From Nocardia brevicatena NBRC 12119 (GTDB lineage Bacteria > Actinomycetota > Actinomycetes > Mycobacteriales > Mycobacteriaceae): 64,000 nt of DNA. Below are positions 26,086 through 35,487 of the stretch, one piece after another; position 1 is the first letter of the stretch, and every line of letters begins with the position of its first letter. Below the pieces are notes generated by a model. The model was not told the origin of the DNA and ran no database searches. It saw only the letters and a list, made by a program, of their open reading frames with translations. The position numbers and the translations under genes are program-made. The stretch is taken from the NCBI RefSeq assembly GCF_000308495.1, contig NZ_BAFU01000076.1, positions 1-64,000 of the forward strand, in the 5' to 3' direction.

Positions 26086-26279
26086 CCACGTACCCCACCC
26101 GATATGCGTTCGGATCGGCGCCGCGTCCATCGGCCTGCCGCGTGCGCTTACCGAGCATCCTCATGACCGTCGGGCCGGTCCGTACAAGACCGTTGCGGGA
26201 TGTGGGCCCCGCCGGGAATCGCAGCGCCGGCGACCCCCGGTGCGGTCGGCGGCGAGGCAGTGAAACGTCTTTCGTGCGT

Positions 26280-26573
26280 TCAGGATTCCGGCGGGAGTAT
26301 CGGCGACGCGAACACTTCCTCCAGCGGGGTCGGGCCGGTGTAGCGGCGACAGTTGCAGCGAACCCATTCCCGCAGGCCGTGTATGCCCTTACGGGAGATC
26401 TCGGCGTGGCAGGTACCCGTGGCACGGTCGTGCAACGCCAGATCGTGACCGCAACCGCAGCGCGCGGAAAGTTTGTCCCCCGCCCGGGCTCGCCGCCGAT
26501 ACCCGAACCGACCACAGACCCAGCCGGCACCGACCAGGCCCGCACCGACCGCGAGGCCGAGGGGATCCAACAC
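26280..26573 (-). CDS. Small hypothetical membrane protein with a cysteine-rich (zinc-ribbon-like) domain
   Basis: The GTG at 26573 gives 97 aa; an ATG at 26624 would add 17. A hydrophobic Gly-rich N-terminus (DPLGLAVGAGLVGAGWVCG) is followed by CGCGHDLALHDRATGTCH and EWVRCNCRRYTGPTP, giving Cys/His pairs that could hold a metal. The pattern looks genuinely coding rather than a shadow, but no function can be given. It stands alone between two intergenic stretches. Confidence 0.55.
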   Translation of the reverse strand: MLDPLGLAVGAGLVGAGWVCGRFGYRRRARAGDKLSARCGCGHDLALHDRATGTCHAEISRKGIHGLREWVRCNCRRYTGPTPLEEVFASPILPPES

Positions 26574-26715
26574 CCTTGCCGTATATGTATACGCACAGCG
26601 GCGGAGATCGGAAACGTGAAGCACTCTCCAGGGTGCGGGCTCAAACCCTCGGCCCCATCCCCGACATCTCCCGCGGCGGACGAGTCCGGTGATCCCTCCG
26701 GCGTACGTGGTCGTC

Positions 26716-28182
26716 TCAGCAGCGTTCCCGAGGTCGCAGTCCCGCTACGGTCGCGGGCCGGTTGCGGTAGGCGCTTTCGGCGAATCGTAGGAACGTCTCC
26801 ACATCGGCGAGGGTGGACGGCAAACCCAGGGAAACCCGGATGGCGCCGCCACTGGGCAGCCCCAGCGCCGTGACATATTCCTCGACGGTGGCCAGTCGAG
26901 TGCGGAACAGCCGGCGCAGAATCGGCAATTCGATTCCGAAGGCGCCCTCCCCCGCTCCCGGATTGCAGAAACAACCGGTACGCAGGGAAATGCCCGCCGC
27001 CGCCGATTCCGCCGCCACCAGACGCTCGTCCACCACGACTCCATCCGGGTCGAGGAAGTTGAACGCGACCGTACCGCCTCGGCGCCTGGTATCCGCGGGG
27101 CCGTAGATACGCACCATGGGAGCGCCGTTGTCGTGGACCAGCGACCGCAGCCGATCCAGCAGCCACCCGGTGAGACAGGCCACGCGGCGATGAACCATAT
27201 CGAGGCCGATCTCGCGCAACCAGCCGATACCGAAGGCCACATCGGGGATGGACAGGAAGTTCAACGTCCCGTCCTCGAAAGCCGACTCGTCATCGGTCAT
27301 GACATGCCAATCCCCCTGCAGGCTCACCGCCGCGATGGTGCCGCCGGCGAACCACGGCCTGCGCAGGCCGGCCAGCGCGGCCCTGCGTGCGACCAGGCAG
27401 CCGACGCCGGTGGGGTAACCGAAGAGCTTGTACCAGCTGATCGGGACGAAATCCGGCTGTACGACGCGCAGGTCGAGTTCGTTGGTGGGCAGATACGCGG
27501 CCGCGTCGAGAAGCACGTCGTAGCCGTTCTCGTGGGCGATCCGCACCCATTCCAGCGGATGCTGTACACCGGTGAAATTGCTCTGCGCCGGGTAGGCGAA
27601 CAATCCACGACGGGTGTGGCCCGGCCGACCCAGACCTGGGCGGGGACGCAACGCCGTGTGCACCGCGCTGTCGGAGATGCGCAGTTCCGGTGTGTCGATC
27701 GGGACATGCACCACCTGCGCACCTCGCGCTCTGGCGAACTCACGCATCCCGATCACCGAGTTGTGATTGTCCGAGGAGACGACGAACCGCGAGCCCCGGG
27801 CGAACGGATACGCCTCACCGACGATGCGGCAGGCCGCACTGGCGTTGGCGGTGAAGATCGCGCAGTACTCCTCGGGGTCGGCGTTCAGATGCGCCAGTAC
27901 CGCCCGGCGCGCCTGCTCCACCACCTCTGTCGCTGCCTTGGACGTCGGGTTCTCCGAATGCGGGTTGCCGAAGCAGCGTTCGGCCAGCCGGTCTCGATGC
28001 GCCCGCAACTGTGCGGTCGCGGCGAGCCCGGCGCCGGCGTAGTCGAGATACACCACACCGTCGTCCAGGTACGCGTACTCCGTGCTCCGCAGTCGATCGA
28101 GGGCGGCGGTGGACTCGTAACCGGGATAGGCGGCAAGGAATTCTCCCGGGCCGGTAACCGATTGTTCGCGGCTCGTGCTCAT
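26716..28182 (-). CDS. Class V aminotransferase (cysteine desulfurase/MoCo sulfurase-like)
   Basis: This 488-aa PLP enzyme is related to the N-terminal domain of molybdenum cofactor sulfurases. It shows YLDYAGAGLAATAQL at the N-terminus, FTANASAACRIVGEAYPF and SSDNHNSVIGMREFARARG. The PLP lysine lies in ISWYKLFGYPTGVGCLV and an active-site cysteine in RTGCFCNPGAGEGAFG. The C-terminal MOSC domain of full MoCo sulfurases is absent. It may transfer sulfur to a molybdenum enzyme or act as a desulfurase. No molybdenum enzyme is encoded nearby, so the partner is unknown. Confidence 0.82.
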   Translation of the reverse strand: MSTSREQSVTGPGEFLAAYPGYESTAALDRLRSTEYAYLDDGVVYLDYAGAGLAATAQLRAHRDRLAERCFGNPHSENPTSKAATEVVEQARRAVLAHLNADPEEYCAIFTANASAACRIVGEAYPFARGSRFVVSSDNHNSVIGMREFARARGAQVVHVPIDTPELRISDSAVHTALRPRPGLGRPGHTRRGLFAYPAQSNFTGVQHPLEWVRIAHENGYDVLLDAAAYLPTNELDLRVVQPDFVPISWYKLFGYPTGVGCLVARRAALAGLRRPWFAGGTIAAVSLQGDWHVMTDDESAFEDGTLNFLSIPDVAFGIGWLREIGLDMVHRRVACLTGWLLDRLRSLVHDNGAPMVRIYGPADTRRRGGTVAFNFLDPDGVVVDERLVAAESAAAGISLRTGCFCNPGAGEGAFGIELPILRRLFRTRLATVEEYVTALGLPSGGAIRVSLGLPSTLADVETFLRFAESAYRNRPATVAGLRPRERC

Positions 28183-28460
28183 ACCGGCCTCCCGTTTGCG
28201 GCGACATCTGTCGAGGGCCTCTCACCGATGCCGGCGAGCGCAGCATCAGGATCGCTCGAGATCCTCGCGGCGGCCACCGTTCGCGTCGCCAAAGTTGGGA
28301 ACGCCATGAGCGCCACGGGGGTGAAATCGGGCCGCCGGCAACCGAACAGGAGAAGACGATGGCAATGACATGCGCCTGTGCGATCGGCGTGCGAAACCCG
28401 CACGCGACTTCGGTACGAAGGAAAGCGAGCTGCCGATCACTACCCTACGTCATTTGACGC

Positions 28461-29057
28461 GTGTGCTTGGCTGAACCGGTGCGGAAACGGACATGGTTTG
28501 CCTGCACCGGCCTCGTGCTCGTAATGCTGTGGGGCGAGGGGGAGAACTGGCGCGCCTCCCGCAGGCTCGTGGGAACCGCCACGGGTGCCTCCGAGGCCGT
28601 CGTGGTTCTGGGATATCGCAACACCGGCACCCGTGCCAACGTCATGAACAGGTGGCGTGTGCGTGCGGGACTGCGGTCCATCGACCCGACCGCGGTCGCA
28701 AGCCGGCTCGTCCTGTGCGGAGGGGCCTGCGCGGGATCACATACCGAGGCGGCGCTGATGGCCCGCTATGCCATCGATGACCGCGGATACTGCGGCGAAC
28801 TCGTCCTGGAAGAGGAGAGCCGGACAACCTGGGAGAACATCCGCTTCGCGATCCCATATCTGGACGACGTCGACCGGATCAAGATCGTCTCGCTTCCCTT
28901 CCACACCGAGAAGGGGCGGCGCTATCTGGCACAGCAGGCCCCGGACCTGGCATCTCGCCTGGTCCCCGGCGCGGAGTACCGGTTCGGTGGCTGGACACCA
29001 CTGAAACCCTTACTCGCCCTCTACGGGTTGTGGAAGGATGCTCGCAACCGTCCGTGA
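28461..29057 (+). CDS. YdcF/SanA-like DUF218 protein
   Basis: This 198-aa protein of the DUF218 family shows VVVLGYRN near residue 48, then LVLCGGACAGSHTEAALMARYA and LEEESRTTWENIRFAIPYL, the conserved SxTTxEN element. A short hydrophobic segment (WFACTGLVLVMLW) lies near the N-terminus. E. coli relatives include SanA and ElyC, linked to envelope integrity. The biochemical role is unknown. The GTG at 28461 was kept. It converges with the SDR at 29117. The 278 bp before it hold nothing I can identify. Confidence 0.8.
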   Translation: MCLAEPVRKRTWFACTGLVLVMLWGEGENWRASRRLVGTATGASEAVVVLGYRNTGTRANVMNRWRVRAGLRSIDPTAVASRLVLCGGACAGSHTEAALMARYAIDDRGYCGELVLEEESRTTWENIRFAIPYLDDVDRIKIVSLPFHTEKGRRYLAQQAPDLASRLVPGAEYRFGGWTPLKPLLALYGLWKDARNRP

Positions 29058-29116
29058 GGCACGGGGCCGCGCTCCGGGACCGTTCGGCCGAGGCGCGTTA
29101 CGAGGAGTCGACAGCG

Positions 29117-29911
29117 TCAGGACCGGTGTGGAAGCGCGGCCGCCATCATCCGGCTCGCGCCGGCCTTCACCGAGTCCGGCAGCACGTGCGCCACGGTGGC
29201 CATCGCCCGGGTGCCCAGCGATCCACCCACCACCTTCTGCTTGTCCTCCAGCAGCGCTTCGACGCCCTGCCGGGCCACCCGCGCGGGATCCTCCTTGGGC
29301 CCGCGACCGATGGGGGTGTGCAACATCCCGGCGCGGCGGAAGAAATCGGTGTCGGTGGGGCCCGGCATCAACACGGTCACGTTCACCCCGGTCTCGCGGA
29401 CCTCCGCACGCAGGGCTTCGGCGAAGGACTGCACGAACGATTTCGACGCGTGGTACATGGCCTGTCCGGCGCCCGGCACCATCGAGGCGACCGAGGAGGT
29501 GAACAGCAGCCCGCCGGTGTCCCGGCGCACCATATCGCCGAGTACCAGTTTGGCCAGATGCACCGTGGAGCGCACATTGAGCGCGATGATGTCGAGTTCG
29601 TCGTCGAGGTCGGTCTCGGTGAACGCGCCGCCGCGCCCCACACCGGCGTTCAGCGCCACGGCGTCGAGCGGGCGTTCGTCCTCTGTCGCGGCCGAGTACA
29701 GCTGTTCCACCCCCTCGGGAGTGCGCAGGTCCACCTGTACGGCACGCACGTCGATACCGGGACGGCGAACCGAGTCCGCGGCGTCCTCGATGGCCGTGTC
29801 CTCGGCGGCCATCACCACGTCGTAGCCGCGTTCGGCGAAGGCGCCGGCGAGTTCGAAGCCGATTCCGCGCGAAGCACCCGTAACCAGGGCGAGTGGGCGT
29901 GTGTCAGTCAT
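29117..29911 (-). CDS. Short-chain dehydrogenase, last gene of the P450 operon
   Basis: This 264-aa classical SDR shows TGASRGIG at residues ~11-18, NAGVG near 89-93, catalytic Ser in LLFTSSVASM and Tyr/Lys in MYHASKSFVQSF. All catalytic residues are present. It lies 55 bp after the SRPBCC gene on the same strand and is probably cotranscribed with the P450 genes. It may oxidise an alcohol produced by the P450. Confidence 0.88.
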   Translation of the reverse strand: MTDTRPLALVTGASRGIGFELAGAFAERGYDVVMAAEDTAIEDAADSVRRPGIDVRAVQVDLRTPEGVEQLYSAATEDERPLDAVALNAGVGRGGAFTETDLDDELDIIALNVRSTVHLAKLVLGDMVRRDTGGLLFTSSVASMVPGAGQAMYHASKSFVQSFAEALRAEVRETGVNVTVLMPGPTDTDFFRRAGMLHTPIGRGPKEDPARVARQGVEALLEDKQKVVGGSLGTRAMATVAHVLPDSVKAGASRMMAAALPHRS

Positions 29912-29966
29912 GCCTTGCGGCTACCCCGGACCGTCCGGGTCATGCCTGCCGGAGACCTCGCCTGCT

Positions 29967-30410
29967 TCACCACGCTGTCCGGCCGCGCTCGACCGCCTCG
30001 GCCAGGTCGTGGAAGTTGGCTTCGTAGAAGTCGGCGAACTGTTCGGCGAAAGAGTCGGGGAGCACATCGGTGATGTACACGATCTCGGAAGTGGCGTCGT
30101 CTATCGGGTTGATCTGTATCGATGCGTGATGGTGGATGGCGCCGAAGAGGCCGGGAACGGTGTAGGACAGGCGCCGGTGCTCGTTGTCCACCGAAACGTC
30201 GAGCTCATAGATCTCGTCTCCCGTCTCCTTGACCGTGACGACGCGGTACGTACCCGCGGGCCGTTCGGGAGTCGCCTCGGTCACCGTCTCCATGCGCGCA
30301 CCGGCCGCCGCCTTGAACAGGTGCGATTCCGCGCGGGTGTACTTCTCGACGACGGCCCAGCCGGTATCCGCGTCGACAGCGATCTTCTTGGAGTAGTACA
30401 TGACAGCCAT
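29967..30410 (-). CDS. SRPBCC-family protein (START-like)
   Basis: This 147-aa protein is predicted to form a hydrophobic-ligand-binding helix-grip fold. It begins MAVMYYSKKIAVDADTGWAVVEKY and has alternating strands (YRVVTVKETGDEIYELDVSV) and a long C-terminal helix (DSFAEQFADFYEANFHDLAEAVERG). No catalytic motif is recognisable. Placement between the aldehyde dehydrogenase and SDR genes suggests it binds or processes an intermediate of the same pathway. Confidence 0.75.
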   Translation of the reverse strand: MAVMYYSKKIAVDADTGWAVVEKYTRAESHLFKAAAGARMETVTEATPERPAGTYRVVTVKETGDEIYELDVSVDNEHRRLSYTVPGLFGAIHHHASIQINPIDDATSEIVYITDVLPDSFAEQFADFYEANFHDLAEAVERGRTAW

Positions 30411-30456
30411 GGGGGTCCTTCTCGTGTGCGCAGTGATAGGTGAAATGCGGCGGGGG

Positions 30457-32007
30457 TCAGATCGTGGTGGTGACGACCGCCGCGGTGTCCACGATGGATC
30501 GGGGGATCTCGATACTCGGGTCGACGGAGATGGTTTTGGGGATCAGGTAGCCTTCCAGACCCGTGCGGCCGTGTTCCCGGCCGATCCCGGAATCCTTGAA
30601 GCCGCCGAACGGGGAGTTGAAATCGGCGGAGAAACTGTTGACCGAGAACGTTCCGACCCGGATGCGTCGCGCCAGTTCGAAGCCGTGTGCGACGTCGGCG
30701 GTGAAGACGCAACCGGCCAGGCCGTACCGGCTGTCGTTGGCGATGCGGATGGCGTCTTCCTCGTCCTCATAGGCGATAACCGCGACCACCGGTCCGAAGA
30801 CCTCTTCCTGCGCGATTTCCATATCGGGGGTCACGCCGGTGAGCAGGGTCGGCTCGACGAACCAACCGTCGGGCCGGTCGGCGGGGATACCACCGCCGAA
30901 GGCGATATGGGCGCCGGCGTCGACCGCTCGCCGAATCATGGCCAGGACGCGTTCGCGGTGCTTCTCGGTAATGAGCGGACCGATAACCGTATCGGGTTCG
31001 TGTGGGTCGCCGATCTTCAGCTCGGCCATCTGCTCGACGAGCTGTGCGACGATTCGGTCGTGCAGGCTTCGCGGGAGGAGGAACCGGCTCTGACATACGC
31101 AGCTTTGTCCGCTGCTGGGGATGACGCTGATGTTCAGCAGGGCGGGGACGGTGGTGGACAGGTCGGCATCGGATAGCACGATGGCCGCCGACTTCCCGCC
31201 GAGTTCGAGCACCGAGGGACGGATCCGTTTGCCGCACGACTCGCCGATCCGAGAGCCGACCGCGGTCGAACCGGTGAAGCTGACCATATCGACATCGGGG
31301 TGTTGCACGAGGTGTTCGGAGGCCGCGGGTCCACCCGCGACGATATTGATGACGCCGGGCGGGAAACCGGCTTTCTTCACCAACTCACCGAGGGCGAAGA
31401 TCGCGAGCGGGTTGGGCTCGGGAACCTTGATGACGACGGTGCATCCCGCCACGATCGCCGGAGCGACCTTCTGGGCGGACCCGGGCAGGGAGAAGTTGTA
31501 GGCGACCAGCGTGGCGACGACTCCGACGGGTTCTTTGACGACCAGGCTCTGGGTCTTGTACGGCATGATCATTCCGCCGGAGGAGCCTCCGGCGAAGGGG
31601 CCGAGGTCGGCGGTACGCACTTCGGTGAACGGGTACGTACGGCCGAGGGCGGCATTGTAGTTCCAGTGCAGCGCGGGGGCGACGGCCTGGTAGACCTCGG
31701 CCAGGGTCCTGGTGCAGCCGAGCTCGTCGATGAGGAGGTCGACGAAATCGTCCTTGTGTTCGTGGATTTCGGCGGCCAGCGCCTCGCACATCTCGGCCCG
31801 CTCGGCGACGGGGCGGGTGGCCCAGTCGGTTTCGTAGAAGGCGTAGCGAGCGGCTTCCACCGCCGCGTCGATATCCGCGGTCGAGGCGCTGGGGACCGTG
31901 CCGATCGTTTTTCCGGTAGAGGGCGATATCACCTCGTGGATCTCGGTGGATCCGGCAGGTTGCCACTCGCCGTTGACGAAGAAGCCGGTGTAGTTACGGG
32001 GCAGCAT
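30457..32007 (-). CDS. NAD(P)-dependent aldehyde dehydrogenase
   Basis: This 516-aa ALDH-superfamily enzyme oxidises an aldehyde to a carboxylate. Its signatures include the cofactor motif FTGSTAVGSRIGE, the catalytic Glu in LELGGKSAAIVL, the nucleophilic Cys in SGQSCVCQSRF, and VFGPVVAVIAYEDEEDAI. It lies 9 bp from the ferredoxin reductase gene on the same strand. With the P450, ferredoxin and SDR genes it fits stepwise alcohol-aldehyde-acid oxidation of one substrate. Confidence 0.94.
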   Translation of the reverse strand: MLPRNYTGFFVNGEWQPAGSTEIHEVISPSTGKTIGTVPSASTADIDAAVEAARYAFYETDWATRPVAERAEMCEALAAEIHEHKDDFVDLLIDELGCTRTLAEVYQAVAPALHWNYNAALGRTYPFTEVRTADLGPFAGGSSGGMIMPYKTQSLVVKEPVGVVATLVAYNFSLPGSAQKVAPAIVAGCTVVIKVPEPNPLAIFALGELVKKAGFPPGVINIVAGGPAASEHLVQHPDVDMVSFTGSTAVGSRIGESCGKRIRPSVLELGGKSAAIVLSDADLSTTVPALLNISVIPSSGQSCVCQSRFLLPRSLHDRIVAQLVEQMAELKIGDPHEPDTVIGPLITEKHRERVLAMIRRAVDAGAHIAFGGGIPADRPDGWFVEPTLLTGVTPDMEIAQEEVFGPVVAVIAYEDEEDAIRIANDSRYGLAGCVFTADVAHGFELARRIRVGTFSVNSFSADFNSPFGGFKDSGIGREHGRTGLEGYLIPKTISVDPSIEIPRSIVDTAAVVTTTI

Positions 32008-32016
32008 CGTTGTCTC

Positions 32017-33276
32017 TCAGTTGGTTGTGACCGGCACACCGAATGTGTCGGCCAGGGGAACGTCGGGGTCGGCGACGGCGGATTCCGAGGCGACCGGTTC
32101 GGCCCCGGCGGCGAGGAGTTTGCGGGCGGCTGCGAAGTCCGCGGGCCGGTTCATCGTCTCCACCGCCGACAAGGCGTTATCGCGCAGATAGACCACCGAG
32201 AAGCTCTCGGAGTTCGGGTCGCCCCGCAGTATTCGGCGCGTCGAGCCGGCGAACAGGCCGGCTGTCCGGAGTCGCATGGTTCCCTGGTCGGACCAGAACC
32301 AGGGAACGGTCGTGTAGGGGGCTGCGACTCCGCAGATCGTGGCCGCGGCCACTTTGGCCTGATCGACCGCGTTCTGCACCGATTCGAGGCGGACCGGGCC
32401 CGCTGCCATGGGATGGGGACCGACCGCGCAGTCACCCGCGGCGACCACACGCGGATGGGTGGTCCGGGCATGCCGGTCGACGACGATGCCGTTGCCCCAT
32501 GCCAGGCCGAGCTGTTCGGCGAGGCCCGGATCCCGGGTGACACCCAAGCCCGCGACAATGGCGTCGCAGGGCAGAACCTCCCCGTCGTCGAGCGTGACGG
32601 CCACCGCCTCGCCCTGCGCATCGGTCCGCAGCGCGGCCACGGACCGTCCGAGACGGAACTCGACGCCGCGTCTGCGATGGGCGGCGAGATAGAACGCGCC
32701 GAGTTCGGCACTGGCGACACGTTTCACCAGTCGATCGGCCAGTTCGACCACGACCACCTGCTTGTCGTGTGCCCGCAGCACCGCGGCGGCTTCCAGTCCG
32801 ATGAAACCGCCACCGATCACGATGAAACGCGTTGCCCGACCCAACGCCGCGTGCAGCAGGTCGGCGTCTTCGACGGTTCGCAGATAGAGAAGGTTGGCGG
32901 CGGAACCGACGTGCTCGGGTAGCCTGCGTGGCTGTGAACCGGTGGCGAGGGCGAGGTGGTCGAAGGCGAACCGTTGCCCGTTATCGGTGAGTGCCCGGCC
33001 GCCATCGTCGCCCATCTCGACCTCGATCACCGAGGTGCCGGTGATGACATCGATCCCCTTGCTCGCGTAGAACTGTTCCTTGCGCAGGGCCAGTTTGGCG
33101 ATCGGCAGTTTGCCGAGCAGGTAGTCCTTCGACAGCGGTGGCCGCTGATACGGAAGCACGGGTTCGTTTCCGATGATGGTGATGGGCCGGTCGTAGCCGT
33201 GGTCGCGGAGGCTGATCGCCAGCTGGGCACCGGCTTGACCGGCCCCCACGACAAGGGTTCCCACGGTGTCGCTCAT
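32017..33276 (-). CDS. FAD-dependent ferredoxin reductase
   Basis: This 419-aa flavoprotein of the rubredoxin/putidaredoxin reductase type transfers electrons from NAD(P)H to the adjacent ferredoxin. The FAD site VVGAGQAGAQLA is at the N-terminus and the NAD(P)H site VIGGGFIGLEAAAVL near residue 150, followed by VAAGDCAVGPHP and the C-terminal reductase domain. The ATG at 33276 overlaps the ferredoxin stop by 4 bases (ATGA). Confidence 0.94.
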   Translation of the reverse strand: MSDTVGTLVVGAGQAGAQLAISLRDHGYDRPITIIGNEPVLPYQRPPLSKDYLLGKLPIAKLALRKEQFYASKGIDVITGTSVIEVEMGDDGGRALTDNGQRFAFDHLALATGSQPRRLPEHVGSAANLLYLRTVEDADLLHAALGRATRFIVIGGGFIGLEAAAVLRAHDKQVVVVELADRLVKRVASAELGAFYLAAHRRRGVEFRLGRSVAALRTDAQGEAVAVTLDDGEVLPCDAIVAGLGVTRDPGLAEQLGLAWGNGIVVDRHARTTHPRVVAAGDCAVGPHPMAAGPVRLESVQNAVDQAKVAAATICGVAAPYTTVPWFWSDQGTMRLRTAGLFAGSTRRILRGDPNSESFSVVYLRDNALSAVETMNRPADFAAARKLLAAGAEPVASESAVADPDVPLADTFGVPVTTN

Positions 33277-33590
33277 TGTTCCGGCGGCACCTCGACGGTG
33301 AGGCCGTCGAGCTCGTCGCAGAGCTCGATCCGACACGAGAGTCGGCTGCTCGACCTGCGCGGGGACACCGCACCTTCGAGTAGTTCGTTCTCGTCGTCCG
33401 TGGGCTCTCCGACCTTGTCGACCCATGCCTTGCCGACGTAGACGTGGCAGGTCGCGCAGGACAGGGAACCGCCACACTCGCCGATGATGCCGTCGAGCCC
33501 GTTCTGGACCGAGGTCATCATCACCGAGTCGCCGTCGTCGGCGTCCAGAGTTGTCGGGGATCCGTCGATGAGGAACGTAACTTTCACCAT
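33273..33590 (-). CDS. [2Fe-2S] ferredoxin, putidaredoxin type
   Basis: This 105-aa electron carrier has cluster cysteines at ~39, 45, 48 (ECGGSLSCATCHVYV, Cx5Cx2C) and ~86 (LSCRIEL). This is the adrenodoxin/putidaredoxin pattern used with bacterial class I P450s. The gene lies 26 bp after the P450 stop and overlaps the reductase gene, so the three make a complete redox chain. Confidence 0.94.
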   Translation of the reverse strand: MVKVTFLIDGSPTTLDADDGDSVMMTSVQNGLDGIIGECGGSLSCATCHVYVGKAWVDKVGEPTDDENELLEGAVSPRRSSSRLSCRIELCDELDGLTVEVPPEQ

Positions 33591-33616
33591 GGTGGGGTGC
33601 TCCTGGTCGAGATCGG

Positions 33617-34906
33617 TCAGCTGTGGAAGGTGACCGGTAGTTGCGCCGGCCCGAAGAACAAGAAGCTCTTCTTCGATGCCGGAGCGGTACCGTCGAGTTC
33701 CACCCGCGAAAACCGACCGGTCAGCTTCTCCAGGACGATACGCAGTTCCATCCGCGTCAGCGGGCTACCCGGGCACACATGCGGCCCGCCACCGAAGGCG
33801 ACGAATCGTCCCGCGATGCCCTTGCGGGAAAGGTCCTTGTCGTCGGGGTCCGGGAACACCTTGGGATCACGGTTGGCCGCGCCGAGGCTCAGCCACACGA
33901 CGTCCCCGGCCCGCATCTGCCTGCCGTCGAGTTCCACGTCACGAGTGACGGCCCGGAACATGCCCTGCACGGGGGATTCGGTACGTAACAGCTCATCCAT
34001 GAACGGCTGGATGACCTTCGGGTCCGAGCGCATCGCGTCCCACTGATCGGGATGGGAGGTCAGGTACTCGATCATCTTCGCCAGTGCCGTGGACGAGGTG
34101 TCGCTACCGCCGACCAGGGTCAACTGCAGCACCATCAACAGCTCATCGGTCGACAGCGGTTCCTCGAGCTCGTCGTTGAGGGCCACGACACGGGAAACCA
34201 GGTCCTCGCCCGGGTTCGCCCGCCGCTCGATGACCAGCTTCGCGAAGAAGAGGTCGAAGCTCAGCCGCACGTTCACGAGTGCGTTCAGTTCGTCCTCGGT
34301 GAGGTTGGGGTTGCCGACCATCGAATTGAAGCCTTCGGCCCAGCTCAGCAGCTGCGGCACCAGCTCGCGATCCAGGCCGAGGATATCGGCGATCACCGCC
34401 ATGGTGTAGGGCGTCGCGAAGTGGGTGACGAACTCGACGGGCGATCCGACGGCCAGGGTGTCGACGTAGTGCTCGGCGGTCTCGGTGATGCGCTGTTCCC
34501 ACGACTTGATCGCCGCCGGACTCAGCGCGCTGGTGATCAACTTGCGGTGCAGGGTATGGGCCGGCGGGTCGGCGAACAGCAGGGTCTTGCGGGGGCTCTC
34601 GCCGTAGTGCGGACCGATGACGGCCTTCGCCTCCGGAGATTCGGCGGCCTTGTCGATCAGCATCTGCCATTCCTGGGCCACCTGGGGGCCCAGCATCTCC
34701 TTGGTCGAGAACGTCACGGTGTCCTTCAATACCTTCAGGACGTTCTCGTGGTCGCTGACCACCCAGAACCCCAGTTTCTTGCTGAAACTGACGGGGCACT
34801 CGCTGCGAGCCGCGCGGAAATGGTCATAGGGGCACTTCAGCGCCTCATCCTCCAATTGGAAGACGGGTTCGTAGCCCAGCTCTGCCTCGTTACCGAGTGT
34901 CGTCAT
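33617..34906 (-). CDS. Cytochrome P450
   Basis: This 429-aa soluble bacterial P450 shows the I-helix oxygen-binding region LVGGSDTSSTAL, an ExxR motif (ELLR) and the heme loop FVAFGGGPHVCPGSPL with the Cys ligand. The ATG at 34906 (MTTLGNEAELGYEP) was selected over a 45-residue N-terminal extension of low quality. It is the first gene of an operon with ferredoxin, reductase, ALDH, SRPBCC and SDR, a layout typical of terpenoid, steroid or alkyl-aromatic oxidation. The substrate is unknown. Confidence 0.94.
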   Translation of the reverse strand: MTTLGNEAELGYEPVFQLEDEALKCPYDHFRAARSECPVSFSKKLGFWVVSDHENVLKVLKDTVTFSTKEMLGPQVAQEWQMLIDKAAESPEAKAVIGPHYGESPRKTLLFADPPAHTLHRKLITSALSPAAIKSWEQRITETAEHYVDTLAVGSPVEFVTHFATPYTMAVIADILGLDRELVPQLLSWAEGFNSMVGNPNLTEDELNALVNVRLSFDLFFAKLVIERRANPGEDLVSRVVALNDELEEPLSTDELLMVLQLTLVGGSDTSSTALAKMIEYLTSHPDQWDAMRSDPKVIQPFMDELLRTESPVQGMFRAVTRDVELDGRQMRAGDVVWLSLGAANRDPKVFPDPDDKDLSRKGIAGRFVAFGGGPHVCPGSPLTRMELRIVLEKLTGRFSRVELDGTAPASKKSFLFFGPAQLPVTFHS

Positions 34907-34982
34907 TCTCGGCGTGTCCTTCCCCGGCGCCATGGCCGCGCTCGATGCCCTCCGGCGATGACTCGCCACATAGCGGAGTAAA

Positions 34983-35087
34983 TGAACTGACTTCTGTTCA
35001 ATGCGCATGCTCAAAGTAATGGCGTGGATCACATTCGTCAAGCAGCGCGAGCCGAACCGGGAAAAGCCTTGAAGTGAAGTCGCTTCA
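34983..35087. promoter_or_regulatory. Dyad symmetries in the divergent P450/ABM promoter region
   Basis: Two short palindromes lie between the P450 start (34906) and the ABM gene start (35128): TGAAC-N8-GTTCA at 34983-35000 and TGAAGTCGCTTCA at 35075-35087. Either could be the operator of a regulator encoded outside the window; none lies in this operon. Confidence 0.4.
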
Positions 35088-35127
35088 TGAACTAGCTTGA
35101 GCCCATACCGCCAACGGAGGAGAACCC

Positions 35128-35487
35128 ATGACGCAGATTAGGGCGCTGGTCACCATGCGTTTCGCACCCGAGAACAGAGAGCAACTGCGAACAGCGGTGG
35201 AAAAGTTGACGACGAAGGCGGCCTCCGAGAAAGGCGTCCTCGGCATGACGTACTCCGTCTCGCGCAGCGGTGACATCCTCTTCGTGAACGAGCACTACCG
35301 CGACGCCGCCGGCATGCTCGATCACCTGCTCGGCATGGACCCCAAGGTCACCCAGGAGCTCGTCTCCCTGGTGACCATCGAGTCGATGATCGTGTGCGGC
35401 CCGGTGACCGACCGTATCGAACAACTGGTCGCGGGCTTCGGCGATATCACCTTCGCCGAGACACTCGCCGATAGCGCACAGTCGTGA
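35128..35487 (+). CDS. ABM-domain (antibiotic biosynthesis monooxygenase-like) protein
   Basis: This 119-aa ferredoxin-like-fold protein has segments ALVTMRFAPENREQLRTAVE, VLGMTYSVSRSGDILFVNEHY and a final strand VTIESMIVCGPV. ABM proteins are small cofactor-free oxygenases, heme-degrading enzymes or isomerases. This one lacks any diagnostic catalytic signature I can name. CGGAGG precedes its ATG. Its stop overlaps the next gene start (GTGA), and it is divergent from the P450 operon, with which it probably shares regulation. Confidence 0.75.
   Translation: MTQIRALVTMRFAPENREQLRTAVEKLTTKAASEKGVLGMTYSVSRSGDILFVNEHYRDAAGMLDHLLGMDPKVTQELVSLVTIESMIVCGPVTDRIEQLVAGFGDITFAETLADSAQS

Noticed and set aside
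26716-28182. Full molybdenum cofactor sulfurase
   Set aside because: The protein ends after the aminotransferase domain; no MOSC domain is encoded downstream in any frame.
27133-28368. Plus-strand frame opposite the class V aminotransferase
   Set aside because: Antisense shadow; the aminotransferase motifs on the minus strand are complete.
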